Positions 33,156 to 41,304 of a stretch of DNA of 64,000 nt are shown here, in pieces. The position numbers were made by a program, and so were the translations under genes. The stretch comes from JAKZVK01 sp965237575. Lineage in GTDB: Bacteria > Acidobacteriota > Terriglobia > Bryobacterales > UBA6623. Position 1 is the stretch's first letter. Each line of letters opens with the position of its first letter. The DNA lies in assembly GCA_965237575.1 (NCBI GenBank), contig CBDEGI010000003.1, positions 558,001-622,000 on the forward strand, given 5' to 3'. Below the pieces are notes generated by a model. It had not been told where the DNA came from and did no database searches. It saw nothing but the letters and a program-made list of their open reading frames with translations.

Positions 33156-33189
33156 CGGCGACGGCGTTGGATCACGCTAGACCAAGACA

Positions 33190-33435
33190 ATGTCGCCGAA
33201 CACCGAGCAGCCACCACCAGCCGAGGTTGGCCGCCCTGTTGCTCTAACAGCCGGTTTCAGGTTCGTGTTCGTCTGCGTGTTCTTACTCACCTTGATATTG
33301 CTCGCGTTGAGCGTCTACCTGGCAGGGCTTTCTGAGCCTTCCGAAAACGCAAAGAAGCTCTTCGCGGCCTGCACGACAAGCTGGCAGATGGGTTTCGGAG
33401 CGATGGTCGGCCTGATCGGCGGCAAGTCGCTCTAG
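33190..33435 (+). CDS. Small membrane protein of unknown function
   Basis: 81 residues. A proline-rich N-terminus (NTEQPPPAEVGRP), one strong membrane segment (VFVCVFLLTLILLALSVYLA), then an amphipathic end with ACTTSWQMGFGAMVGLIGG, a glycine-rich second hydrophobic stretch. I recall similar WQMGFGAxVGLIGGK ends in uncharacterised small bacterial proteins, but no function. Probably co-transcribed with the preceding small gene. The start codon lacks a strong Shine-Dalgarno. Confidence 0.6.
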   Translation: MSPNTEQPPPAEVGRPVALTAGFRFVFVCVFLLTLILLALSVYLAGLSEPSENAKKLFAACTTSWQMGFGAMVGLIGGKSL

Positions 33436-33455
33436 CGTTTCAGGTTGCAGCATCG

Positions 33456-34628
33456 CTAGAGTGCCTCCAACGGATGCTTGCGGTCCTTCAACGGTAACTC
33501 GACGCGCGCTCCTGTCTTCTGCGACTGGTAGATGGACGTGATCATTTCGGTCGTCCAGCGGCCATCTTGCTCGTTGCAGATCGGCTTGCCGTCGTGCTCG
33601 ATCGCGTGGAGCAGGTCGTCGACTAGCATCGCGTTGGCCAACCCACGGCCTTCAGCTTGAAAACGGCCTCCCGCCGGCGGCGGAACTTCGATCTTCTCCC
33701 ACCGGTGCTTTTCATCCGGCAGCCAACCCGGCGACCGCAGGATATAGGGCTGGCCGTTCGGGTAGATCGAGTTCGGCATGAAGATCACGCCCTTGCTGCC
33801 GTAGAACCAGGTACCGAAGCGGTTGCGGTGCGTTTGGTCGTTCGCCTTGGAGCCGAAGTAGGCGTGAATACCGTTGTCGAAACCGAACACCGCCGCGATT
33901 TGATTGCCGGCCACCGGGCCAATCGGCTCCGACGCTTCACGCACATGCCGGCCGCCGATCTCTTGCCCATCGTCGGTCACGTGCGAGAAGACCCACTTGG
34001 GGTCACCCAAGAAGTGCCGCATCATGTCACAGATATGAGAGCCGAGCACCATCAAGTCTTCGCCGCCGGCCCGCCGGTCTTCCTTGCCGCGCCCACGGAC
34101 CTCTTGGATCATGCCGATCTCGCCCGCCTCGATCGCCCGCTTCACACCGGCGACGAACGGCGACGTGCGCATCTGGTGCGCCATTTGGACCTTCACCTTG
34201 TTGCGCTCGATGGCCGCGACCATCTTGTCGGCGTCGGTGAGGCTGCGGGCGAACGGCTTCTCGTGAAAGATGTGGCAGCCGGCGTTGGCGACGGTGGTCG
34301 TCATCTCGACCCGTTGATCGAGCCAGCGCGGACCGATCGCGACGATGTCGGGCTTCTCTTTCTCGATCATTTCACGGTAGTCGCGATAGTCGCGCTTCGC
34401 CCTGGTGCGCTCTTTGCCCTTGGCGCGGCCCTCGTCGTCGGGGTCGGCCACTGCGACGATGTCGGTGAAATCAAACGCGTGCCAAACGGTATCGAGGCCG
34501 TGGCCGTAATTGCCATGACCGGTGTCGCCTATCACACCGATGCGATATGTTTTTTGCTTGGCCGACGCCGTGGCGGCAAGTCCCGCTAAGCTCGTCTGTA
34601 AAAAGGATCGTCGGTTCAGTCGGTTCAT
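33456..34628 (-). CDS. Tat-exported Gfo/Idh/MocA-family oxidoreductase
   Basis: 390 residues from ATG 34628, preceded by GGAGGG. The N-terminus MNRLNRRSFLQTSLAGLAA is a twin-arginine signal. It is followed by a Rossmann domain (YRIGVIGDTGHGNYGHG), the dinucleotide-site HIFHEKPFARSLTDAD with the conserved E-K-P, and a C-terminal alpha/beta domain. Family members oxidise or reduce sugars and cyclitols with tightly bound NAD(P). Exported members are common in Acidobacteriota and Planctomycetota. The gene runs opposite to the small membrane genes and to the HutI-like gene. Confidence 0.9.
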   Translation of the reverse strand: MNRLNRRSFLQTSLAGLAATASAKQKTYRIGVIGDTGHGNYGHGLDTVWHAFDFTDIVAVADPDDEGRAKGKERTRAKRDYRDYREMIEKEKPDIVAIGPRWLDQRVEMTTTVANAGCHIFHEKPFARSLTDADKMVAAIERNKVKVQMAHQMRTSPFVAGVKRAIEAGEIGMIQEVRGRGKEDRRAGGEDLMVLGSHICDMMRHFLGDPKWVFSHVTDDGQEIGGRHVREASEPIGPVAGNQIAAVFGFDNGIHAYFGSKANDQTHRNRFGTWFYGSKGVIFMPNSIYPNGQPYILRSPGWLPDEKHRWEKIEVPPPAGGRFQAEGRGLANAMLVDDLLHAIEHDGKPICNEQDGRWTTEMITSIYQSQKTGARVELPLKDRKHPLEAL

Positions 34629-34802
34629 CGTGCCCTCCTGGACTGCCTCAGGGATTCTAGCAAAGCGGTCTTCCGTACGGCTCAAACGCTCCTGCCGCGC
34701 CGCAAAGTCGTACTCAAGGCTTAGGTGCGAATTCGGGTAAGGCTAACGTAACGAATAACGCAGGAGTGCGGCCCACCCGATGCTACAATCGGCTCGAAGA
34801 CC

Positions 34803-34846
34803 TCTCTCGCCGGCGCCGCTAGCTGGATCGCGCCGGCGCCGGAGAG
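34803..34846. promoter_or_regulatory. GC-rich inverted repeat upstream of the HutI-like gene
   Basis: Imperfect hairpin with CTCTC/GAGAG outer arms and GCCGGCGCC / GCGCCGGCGCC inner arms, about 85 bases before the start at 34930. A TACAAT at 34783-34788 lies just upstream, so the hairpin would be in the leader. Confidence 0.35.
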
Positions 34847-34929
34847 TTGCTCTTCCTTGACGCTCTGCGTCGGCCCGATCCCGCTGCGGGCTTGTGTTTG
34901 CACTTCGCCCACCGAAGCTTGGATTGGCC

Positions 34930-36258
34930 ATGATTTTTATCCGCGGCGCGCGGCAGTTACTCACATTACAGGGCCCTCCGACACGCAGGGGTTATCAGCT
35001 TCGCGATCTCAGCATTATTCCCGACGGCAGCGTGCTGATCGACGGCGAGACCATTCGCGAGGTCGGCACAACGCGCCGGCTTGAGAATCTGCGGGTCGCG
35101 CGAGACGCCGAGGTGATCGAGGCAGCCGGGAAGGTGGTGCTGCCGAGCTTCGTCGACTTCCACGCGCAGATCGTCTTTGCATCCACTCCGCTCGACCGTC
35201 CGGCGCCGCTCCAGCCCATGGGCTCGCGGGCAGGTTCCCCTAGGCTTCACCCCCAGGCGGGCCCTCCGCCGCGCGTGCGCTCACGGAGCCAGCTCACCCA
35301 AAGAGCCCTGCGACTGAAGGCGAAGCGGTGGCTGGAGCGGTTTGCGGTTCACGGTACGACAACGTTAGAGACGCGCTCGCTGTACGGGACGGAGCTGGGG
35401 TCCGAACAAAAGGCGCTTCAGATCGCCCGATCGCTCGACGACGAACCCCTTGAGGTCGCGACGACGTTTGCCGCGGGCGCGCCCGAGCTGGACGGATCGC
35501 TGGAACATCCCGACCTGGCCGTGGACGAGATTGTGGAGATGATCCTCCCCAGCTTGTCGCGGCGGCGGCTGGCGCAATGCTGTGAGGTGGATTGCGATCC
35601 CGACGTGTTCGGCGTAGAAGGGAGCCGCCGGATTCTGCAGGCTGCGCAGAAGCAAAAGCTGCGGGTACGCGTCGAGGCCTGCCGCAGGCAGAGCGACGAG
35701 GGAGTCAATCTGGCTTTGGAGGCGGACGCGCTTAGCGCCGACCATCTATTGTTTGCCGGCGAGGACGAGATCGATCGCCTCGCCGGCAGTTCGACCATGG
35801 CCGGTTTGCTTCCAGGTGTTTCCTATCACCGGGGCGTTCGATTCGCCCCGGCGCGGACGCTGATCGACCGTGGGGCGGCGATCGCGCTGGCGACAGGCTT
35901 CAGTCCCGCGGGCTGCCCGACCGTGAGCATGCCCATGGTGCTATCTCTCGCGTGTTCGCAGATGGGCCTGCAGGCCACCGAGGCCATCGCCGCCGCCACG
36001 GCCAACGGAGCCGCGGCGATGGGGCTCTCCAAGCGGCTGGGCTCGCTCGAGCCCGGCAAGCAGGCAGACATCGCGATCTTCGACGTCCCGGACTGCCGCG
36101 AGATCCCCTACTATTTTGGTTTCAGCCTCTGTGTCATGACCATCCGCAAGGGCCGCGTGATCTACAGCGCGCCGGGTTTCAGACACGGGATTGGGGGACT
36201 GAAGCCGATGGGACGAGAGCCCGGGATTGACGCCCGGCTTCCCAGGTGGCGCAGCTAG
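34930..36258 (+). CDS. Imidazolonepropionase-like amidohydrolase homologue with lost metal ligands
   Basis: 442 residues. The overall pattern is HutI: VLPSFVDFHAQIVFAS, HGTTTLETRSLYG, the central CCEVDCDPDVFGVEG, SADHLLF, a TMAGLLPG strand, IDRGAAIALATGFSPAG and a C-terminal GSLEPGKQADIAIFD. But ligands are missing: the HxH pair reads H78-A-Q80; the metal His and catalytic Glu of HADE read E249-A-C-R252; the metal Asp of ATDFNPG is Gly323. Only H78 and H272 remain. Numbering corresponds to what I remember for Bacillus HutI. It probably cannot act as a metal-dependent imidazolonepropionase. It sits six bases upstream of ftcD. Confidence 0.8.
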   Translation: MIFIRGARQLLTLQGPPTRRGYQLRDLSIIPDGSVLIDGETIREVGTTRRLENLRVARDAEVIEAAGKVVLPSFVDFHAQIVFASTPLDRPAPLQPMGSRAGSPRLHPQAGPPPRVRSRSQLTQRALRLKAKRWLERFAVHGTTTLETRSLYGTELGSEQKALQIARSLDDEPLEVATTFAAGAPELDGSLEHPDLAVDEIVEMILPSLSRRRLAQCCEVDCDPDVFGVEGSRRILQAAQKQKLRVRVEACRRQSDEGVNLALEADALSADHLLFAGEDEIDRLAGSSTMAGLLPGVSYHRGVRFAPARTLIDRGAAIALATGFSPAGCPTVSMPMVLSLACSQMGLQATEAIAAATANGAAAMGLSKRLGSLEPGKQADIAIFDVPDCREIPYYFGFSLCVMTIRKGRVIYSAPGFRHGIGGLKPMGREPGIDARLPRWRS

Positions 36259-36264
36259 GCCGGG

Positions 36265-37197
36265 ATGTCGAACAACCACTGGATCGAATGCGTACCGAAC
36301 TTCTCCGAGGGGCGTGATCCCGCCGTGATCGAGCGGATTCGTCGCGCGATCGTCTCGGTCAGCGGCGCGCGGCTGCTCGACCAAAGCGCCGACGCCGATC
36401 ACCACCGCTCGGTCTTCACCTTTGCCGGACCGCCGGACGACCTGGCCGAGGCTGTTTTGCGCGCGGCGGCCGTCGCGGTGGAAGCCATCGACCTGCGCGA
36501 GCACCGCGGCGCGCATCCGCGCATCGGCGCCTTGGACGTGGTTCCATTCATTCCCCTCGACGACTCGACGAGGCAGCAGTGCCTTGATGTCGCGCTGCGG
36601 ACCGGCGAGCAACTCTGGGAGCGCCTCGGCATTCCCGTCTACCTCTACGGTGATGCGGCGCACGTCGACGAGCGGCGGCGGCTGGAGAACGTCCGGCGCG
36701 GCCAGTTCGACGGAGTGCGGGCGCTCTTGCCCGAGGACGCGAGCCGTCGGCCGGATATCGGCGGACCGGCGCTGCACGAGACGGCGGGCGCTACCGCGGT
36801 GGGCGTTCGGAAGATCCTAATCGCTTACAACATCGTGCTCGACACACCCGACGTCGCGGTGGCAAAGGAAATCGCCGTACGGATCCGTGAGTCGTCCGGC
36901 GGCCTAAGGGCGGTGAAGGCGCTGGGCCTCAGCCTGGCCTCGCGCGGTCTCGCGCAAGTCTCGATGAACCTGACGGACTTCGAGGTGACGCCCCCGCACG
37001 TGGCGTTCGAGCGCGTTCAGCAGGAGGCACGCCGGTTGGGCGCCGACGCGATCGAAAGCGAGATCGTCGGCCTGATTCCACGCAAGGCGTTGGACCTGGC
37101 CGCGGGGTGTGACTTGCGGCTTCGGTCATTTCACGCCGGGCAGATTCTCGAGAATAGGCTGGCGGAGGCGAGATGCGATATGGCGGGGGAAGAGTAG
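36265..37197 (+). CDS. ftcD: Glutamate formimidoyltransferase
   Basis: 310 residues, the normal length for the stand-alone formimidoyltransferase domain without the cyclodeaminase. It transfers the formimidoyl group of N-formimidoyl-glutamate from histidine breakdown to tetrahydrofolate. Motifs: WIECVPNFSEGRDPAVIERI, SADADHHRSVFTFAG, EHRGAHPRIGALDVVPFIPL with the catalytic His, and SRGLAQVSMNLTDFEVTP. It starts six bases after the HutI-like stop, so the two are an operon; hutH and hutU are not in the window. Confidence 0.94.
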   Translation: MSNNHWIECVPNFSEGRDPAVIERIRRAIVSVSGARLLDQSADADHHRSVFTFAGPPDDLAEAVLRAAAVAVEAIDLREHRGAHPRIGALDVVPFIPLDDSTRQQCLDVALRTGEQLWERLGIPVYLYGDAAHVDERRRLENVRRGQFDGVRALLPEDASRRPDIGGPALHETAGATAVGVRKILIAYNIVLDTPDVAVAKEIAVRIRESSGGLRAVKALGLSLASRGLAQVSMNLTDFEVTPPHVAFERVQQEARRLGADAIESEIVGLIPRKALDLAAGCDLRLRSFHAGQILENRLAEARCDMAGEE

Positions 37198-37243
37198 GGC
37201 GGCGCGGTTGCGGCCTTCGCCGTGCGGTCACGCGCGCTTCCCG

Positions 37244-38284
37244 CTAAGCAGGATCTTTGACAGGAGCCGCAGCGGCGGCGGGAACGGAAGCCCCGGCCTC
37301 CTCAATCTCCTTCTCGATCTCCGCGATCTTGCGAACGAGCGCGTTCTTGGTGCGCTGGGGCATGCGGCCGAAGCGGTCTTCGTTGGCTTCGGCTTTCGCC
37401 AAGGCGCCGCGGAAGACTTCCAGCGCCCGCTCGGGCTGCTTGGCATCGAGATACATCGACGCCAACTCCAGGTGCAGCACGTAGTTGCGCGGGAAGTCTG
37501 TGATCATGCCCCGCAGCAAGGCGACGGCTTCCAGCGGACGGCGTTCCCGGCGCAGCAATAGAGCCAGCAAGGCGCGCGATTCGTTCCGGGCCAGGTTGCC
37601 TTCGCGAGTCACCCGCGTGACGAACTCCTCACCCTTCTGCTTGTTGCCGCGGATGCCGCCCAGCACGATCACCGCCCGAATCGCCCATGGCAAGCTCCCA
37701 ACGACGTATTCGTGCACCCCGGCGACCAGATACGCATCCACGAAGTCGGGTTGGCGCTTCAGGATGCGCCGGCTGTGCTTGTTGGCTCGAACGCCGTTGC
37801 GCAGCGCCCCGAAGTAGCTTTTCTTGATCATGAACTGGTAGTTGCCGTGCAGGCCGAAGTTTGTCGCGAGGGCGTAGCGGGCCAGGGTACCGTTGGGCGA
37901 CGCCTTCAGAGCGGCTTGGGCTCGCGTGCGGCCCTCGAGCAGGATGCGCTCGAACTCCTCGCCCACCTTGGGGTCGGGCTTCGGTTTTTCCCACTCCAAG
38001 AACTCGTTGTCGTGCTTGAACGCGCTCGTCTCGAGCATGCCCAGCCGCAGCAATTCCCGATAGAGCACGGCGGTCGCGAGGTGGTTGTACGCCCGATAGT
38101 CCTCAGGCGATTCTTCGATCAGGCGTTGGTAAGCGGCGATCGCCAGGTCGTATTCGAGATTAAAGAAGTGGTCGTGGCCGATCTGGCGATAGTCAACCGT
38201 CTCGGCAGCGGGCAGGACGCCGACGCCCAGCAGGACCGTGCCGAAAGCAACCGACCCGAGAAGGCGTGCGGACAGGGAGCGCAC
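37244..38284 (-). CDS. Exported TPR-repeat protein
   Basis: About 346 residues from GTG 38284; a longer in-frame opening to 38335 would overlap the methyltransferase gene. Signal peptide (LLGSVAFGTVLLGVGVLPAAE), then TPR-like helices (YDLAIAAYQRLIEESPEDY, LELASMYLDAKQPERALEVF) and a glycine-rich GIRGNKQKGEEF segment. The C-terminus is rich in Ala, Glu and Pro. Such proteins usually scaffold other periplasmic proteins. No Shine-Dalgarno marks the start. It follows the methyltransferase by 16 bases. Confidence 0.7.
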   Translation of the reverse strand: MRSLSARLLGSVAFGTVLLGVGVLPAAETVDYRQIGHDHFFNLEYDLAIAAYQRLIEESPEDYRAYNHLATAVLYRELLRLGMLETSAFKHDNEFLEWEKPKPDPKVGEEFERILLEGRTRAQAALKASPNGTLARYALATNFGLHGNYQFMIKKSYFGALRNGVRANKHSRRILKRQPDFVDAYLVAGVHEYVVGSLPWAIRAVIVLGGIRGNKQKGEEFVTRVTREGNLARNESRALLALLLRRERRPLEAVALLRGMITDFPRNYVLHLELASMYLDAKQPERALEVFRGALAKAEANEDRFGRMPQRTKNALVRKIAEIEKEIEEAGASVPAAAAAPVKDPA

Positions 38285-38300
38285 AGTTCGTGGACACACG

Positions 38301-38954
38301 TCAGCGCACGGCCATGACTTCGCGCAGGCTGTCACGGCTCAGGAAAAACTTGACCGATTCGAAACCGCCGAACAGCCGCTCGAGGCTGCGGTTGTTGAAG
38401 GTCCGGGGCAACCGGCGCGACCCGACCGGACGGATCGCCAAGGTCTCGCGGTCGCTGATCTCATAACGCTGCAGCGGGACGTTCTCGCCACCCGACTGGC
38501 TGTGAAAGAACGCCAGCAGCGAGCCGCCGGGCTGGAGCACCTGCCCCAGCCGCGACACGGCCAACTCGATCACCGCCTCGTCGAGGTGCTCGAGGGTGTC
38601 CCACGCCAGCGCCGCGTCGAAGTGCGCCGGCGGGAAGCCCAAATACTCCTCGACGAAGGCGCGCGCGTCTTCAGGCTCGAAGCGGCCGTTGACAGCCGCT
38701 AGGGCCTGGTCGAAGACCGCGAGCAGGTCGAGGGTGTGGATCTTGCAGTCGAGGGCACTGAGGAAGTTGACGTTGGTCTCGTTGAGTCCGCCGAGATCGA
38801 GAACCTCCAGGTGCTTGCCTTCGGGAAAGCACTGGAAAAAGTGGCGCAGGCCGCTGCTCGTGCGCTCATCGTTGCCGGGCATGCCGGCGGCCCCGGACGA
38901 GGAAGACGAGGAAGACGGGGTTCGGGTGACCGGTCCCAGGGGCGCCCGGTTCAT
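38301..38954 (-). CDS. Class I SAM-dependent methyltransferase-like protein
   Basis: 217 residues. Rossmann methyltransferase pattern: LEVLDLGGLNETNVNFLSA (motif I with GG), DALLDLLAVFDQAL-type second strand, AALAWDTLEHLDEAVIELAV, and LQPGGSLLAFFHS (motif post III). The first 30 residues contain a run of seven Ser (TPSSSSSSSGAAG) and may be disordered, or the true start lies further in. Substrate unknown. Co-directional with the TPR gene that follows. Confidence 0.75.
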   Translation of the reverse strand: MNRAPLGPVTRTPSSSSSSSGAAGMPGNDERTSSGLRHFFQCFPEGKHLEVLDLGGLNETNVNFLSALDCKIHTLDLLAVFDQALAAVNGRFEPEDARAFVEEYLGFPPAHFDAALAWDTLEHLDEAVIELAVSRLGQVLQPGGSLLAFFHSQSGGENVPLQRYEISDRETLAIRPVGSRRLPRTFNNRSLERLFGGFESVKFFLSRDSLREVMAVR

Positions 38955-39202
38955 GTCGTGGCGACAAGTCCTTTCTTCAAGACGTTCACCCTATGGCGTG
39001 GCGTAAGGCTCCAGCTTTGCCCAATGGGAAGTTCATTGAGCGATTCGTCGGTTCTCACGTCCGCGACCATCGCAACTGCTCGGTCGTTTGCCATCCTGAG
39101 TCTCGAAGAATCGAACTGTCAACGCCTACTGGGGTAAGGCTGGAGCCTTACGCCACATGCCGGTCCAACACTTCCGAAAGACTTGACACTCCTGTCAGAC
39201 GG
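38955..39202. repeat. Repeat-bearing spacer sharing sequence with the 3' flank of the TonB receptor
   Basis: Contains GTAAGGCTGGAGCCTTAC (a hairpin near 39135-39152) and TAGCCGTCTGAC directly at the bactofilin stop (minus strand). The receptor gene end at 3609 has the same TAGCCGTCTGAC, and its spacer a related GCTGGGGCCTTGCGCCACGT. No gene seen. Confidence 0.55.
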
Positions 39203-39808
39203 CTAACGCGATTTGCGCTGCTGGTGCTGCGGCTGGTTCGGCGACCCGGCGGCGGCCTCCGCGGTCGGAGGAATCGGCGCCGTCGACGTGACGATCGGGG
39301 CCCGTTCGGGCATCGGCTTGCGGCTGGGCGCGGGCTGTTGGACCGCCCCCGGCTTGAGGATGTCGATACTGCCCCGGAAGACCGCGCCGTCCTCGATCAC
39401 AATGCGCGGGGTGACGAGGTCGCCTTCGAGCGAGCCGGTCTTGCGAATCTCGATCCGCTCGCCGGCGTGCACGTTTCCTTCCAGGCGCCCTTGCACGGTA
39501 ATGGTTCGGGCCTTGATCTGCGCCCGCACGTTGCCGTTGGGGCCGACGATGAGGCTGTTGTCACGCAACTCGATGGTACCTTCGACTTCGCCGTCGATGA
39601 CGAGGTCTTCGCTGCCGCTGATCTCGCCTTTGAACTTGATCGACTTGCCGACTTGCGCGTTGTTCCGTGCTCCCCGGTCGGCGGAGGCGGGCCGGGCGGC
39701 GGCTGCCGCGGGCGCCGGGCGCTGCAACTCTTGTGCCTGTCCACCGGCCGGATTTACCGCCGGAGCGCTCGCCGGTCGCGCCTCGGGCTCGTCTTTGCGT
39801 CCCCACAT
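39203..39808 (-). CDS. Bactofilin family cytoskeletal protein
   Basis: 201 residues from MWGRKDEPEA (ATG 39808; an upstream ATG at 39820 is possible). A Pro/Ala-rich N-terminal tail, then a right-handed beta-helix bactofilin domain: VGKSIKFKGEISGSEDLVID, GEVEGTIELRDNSLIVGP, ARTITVQGRLEGNV and TGSLEGDLVTPRIVIEDGA, ending in a Pro/Gln-rich tail. Bactofilins self-polymerise without nucleotides at the membrane and localise cell-wall or stalk machinery. Confidence 0.95.
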   Translation of the reverse strand: MWGRKDEPEARPASAPAVNPAGGQAQELQRPAPAAAAARPASADRGARNNAQVGKSIKFKGEISGSEDLVIDGEVEGTIELRDNSLIVGPNGNVRAQIKARTITVQGRLEGNVHAGERIEIRKTGSLEGDLVTPRIVIEDGAVFRGSIDILKPGAVQQPAPSRKPMPERAPIVTSTAPIPPTAEAAAGSPNQPQHQQRKSR

Positions 39809-39820
39809 AATCGTCCTCAC

Positions 39821-40197
39821 AATCTCGAAAACCCTATGTTACAACGTTTTGCTTTGCGACGGAATCGAAACACGCGCCTGCGGCCGTCTTTCCGCGGCGT
39901 GAGTGTACTGTTTCTTACATAGCGGTATAGCTAGCGAGCCAAGGGCTGCACCCTTGATCTCTGTAGGGGCGGGCCCCTGTGCCCGCCCGCCCTGCCGCCC
40001 CACGAGGCGCGCCCCAGGACGTGGGAGGCGCCGATAACCCGGCCGCCGCCACGCCACACCGCCGGACCAAGCATCGACAGGAGTGTCGATGCGGCAGACG
40101 TGGGCGTCCGCGCCACAACCCCGATAAGGCGCACTGCGGGTGTAGGGTCTCATGTTGTCGTTGACCTCGACGTTGTTTTTGCGCTGTTGGGCCGCGA
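39821..40197. repeat. Spacer with two dispersed repeat families
   Basis: 39963-39989 is the third copy of the GTAGGGGCGGGC hairpin. 40070-40118 is a reversed copy of the GTGGCGCGG hairpin repeat (arms CATCGACA/TGTCGATG). I see no gene in this stretch. Confidence 0.65.
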
Positions 40198-41091
40198 TTA
40201 CCTCCCCAGTACCTCCGTTGCCAGGCGGCTCGGAACGGGTGCGACGGGGGTGCGGTTCGTTCCGTAATTCGTCCTGAGGGCTTCGGCGGTGCTCAAGCCC
40301 TTTGTTTTCACGGGGCCTTGGGTTCGTCTGTGGCCGCGGTCCCTCCTGGGTGACCCGTGGTTTGGTTTTCGTGATGCGTGATTCGTGAATCGTGATTCGC
40401 CGCCGAGCGTCGCTTGGGGGCTGGGCACGAACTCGGCGCGGAAGCCGATCGGGTTGGAGGTCTGCGCTGCCGCTGCCGGTGGCTCGTAGCGCGGCGGTTG
40501 GCGCTCCATCGGGTCGGGAGTGTTGTAGGGGTCCGGGTCGGTGACGGTCGGACGGTGGATCGCCCCGTTCGCGGCGCGGTTCTCTTTGCACTCGAACTCG
40601 TCTTTGCGCAGTTGCCGGATCATCCGCAGAGCGCGCGTGATGTCGCGGCTCGTCATGGTGCGGTAGCGGGCCAGGTTGTGGAGGGCCTGGGTGTGGTCCT
40701 GCATGCTCTTGCCCAGCAGTTGGTTCTCGCCGTTGCGGCCGGGGACGACGGTGTTGGGGTAGCGTTCGCGGGTGGCGCGGTCGGTGCCGTGGTACTGGTA
40801 GGTGGTGAGGCCGGCCTCGATGCGGGTGATGCGGCGCAGGCGCCAACGAGAGTCGGCGATCTGGAGGACGAGCTCGAATTCGATGGCGTTCTTGGGGAAG
40901 AGGTTTTCTTCGAGGATTTGGAGTTGCCGGTCGTATTCGGCGGGGTCCTCGTCGGCCATGACGGCGTCGCGGGCGAGGAGGCCGTGCTTGAGTGCGTTTT
41001 TGGAGGAGCGGGCTTTGCCCTCGGGGGTACGTGGGCCGGTGGATTTCTTGGCGTTTTGACGGTTCGCCTTCCGTTGTGCTTCTGTAGGCAT
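40198..41091 (-). CDS. STGPRTPEGK-motif protein of unknown function
   Basis: 297 residues. The N-terminus RQNAKKSTGPRTPEGKARSS and NALKHGLLARD are the signature of a family I remember as multi-copy in Acidobacteriota and other soil bacteria, with no known function. Then come helical parts (ADSRWRLRRITRIEAGL) and a long, basic, Pro/Thr/Arg-rich C-terminal region that looks disordered. Start ATG 41091 is preceded by AAGGAG at seven to eight bases. Its leader carries two strong hairpins, one with a T-tract. Confidence 0.75.
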   Translation of the reverse strand: MPTEAQRKANRQNAKKSTGPRTPEGKARSSKNALKHGLLARDAVMADEDPAEYDRQLQILEENLFPKNAIEFELVLQIADSRWRLRRITRIEAGLTTYQYHGTDRATRERYPNTVVPGRNGENQLLGKSMQDHTQALHNLARYRTMTSRDITRALRMIRQLRKDEFECKENRAANGAIHRPTVTDPDPYNTPDPMERQPPRYEPPAAAAQTSNPIGFRAEFVPSPQATLGGESRFTNHASRKPNHGSPRRDRGHRRTQGPVKTKGLSTAEALRTNYGTNRTPVAPVPSRLATEVLGR

Positions 41092-41112
41092 GGTTCTTTC
41101 TCCTTGAAAATG

Positions 41113-41167
41113 AAAAAGCCGCGCGGTTGGCCCGCGCGGCCTGGTACGCCGGCCATTGGGCCGGCGT
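41113..41167 (-). promoter_or_regulatory. Two leader hairpins, one terminator-like, before the STGPRTPEGK gene
   Basis: On the minus strand, first a 9-bp stem ACGCCGGCC/GGCCGGCGT (41146-41167), then a 9-bp stem GCCGCGCGG/CCGCGCGGC (41118-41140) followed by TTTTT and the Shine-Dalgarno AAGGAG. The second looks like an intrinsic terminator placed in a 5' leader: either the end of an upstream unit or an attenuator. Confidence 0.6.
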
Positions 41168-41304
41168 TCTTCGCTTTCAGGATACCGCTGAGAGGTGCGG
41201 GTGGAAGGTGGCCCGGCTGGGTAAGTGGTTGGAAATGCGGGAGATCGGGATTTGAAAGTTTTGTGACTGAAATGGGCTGGCGGGGGCGAGGGCGGCCCAG
41301 GTTG

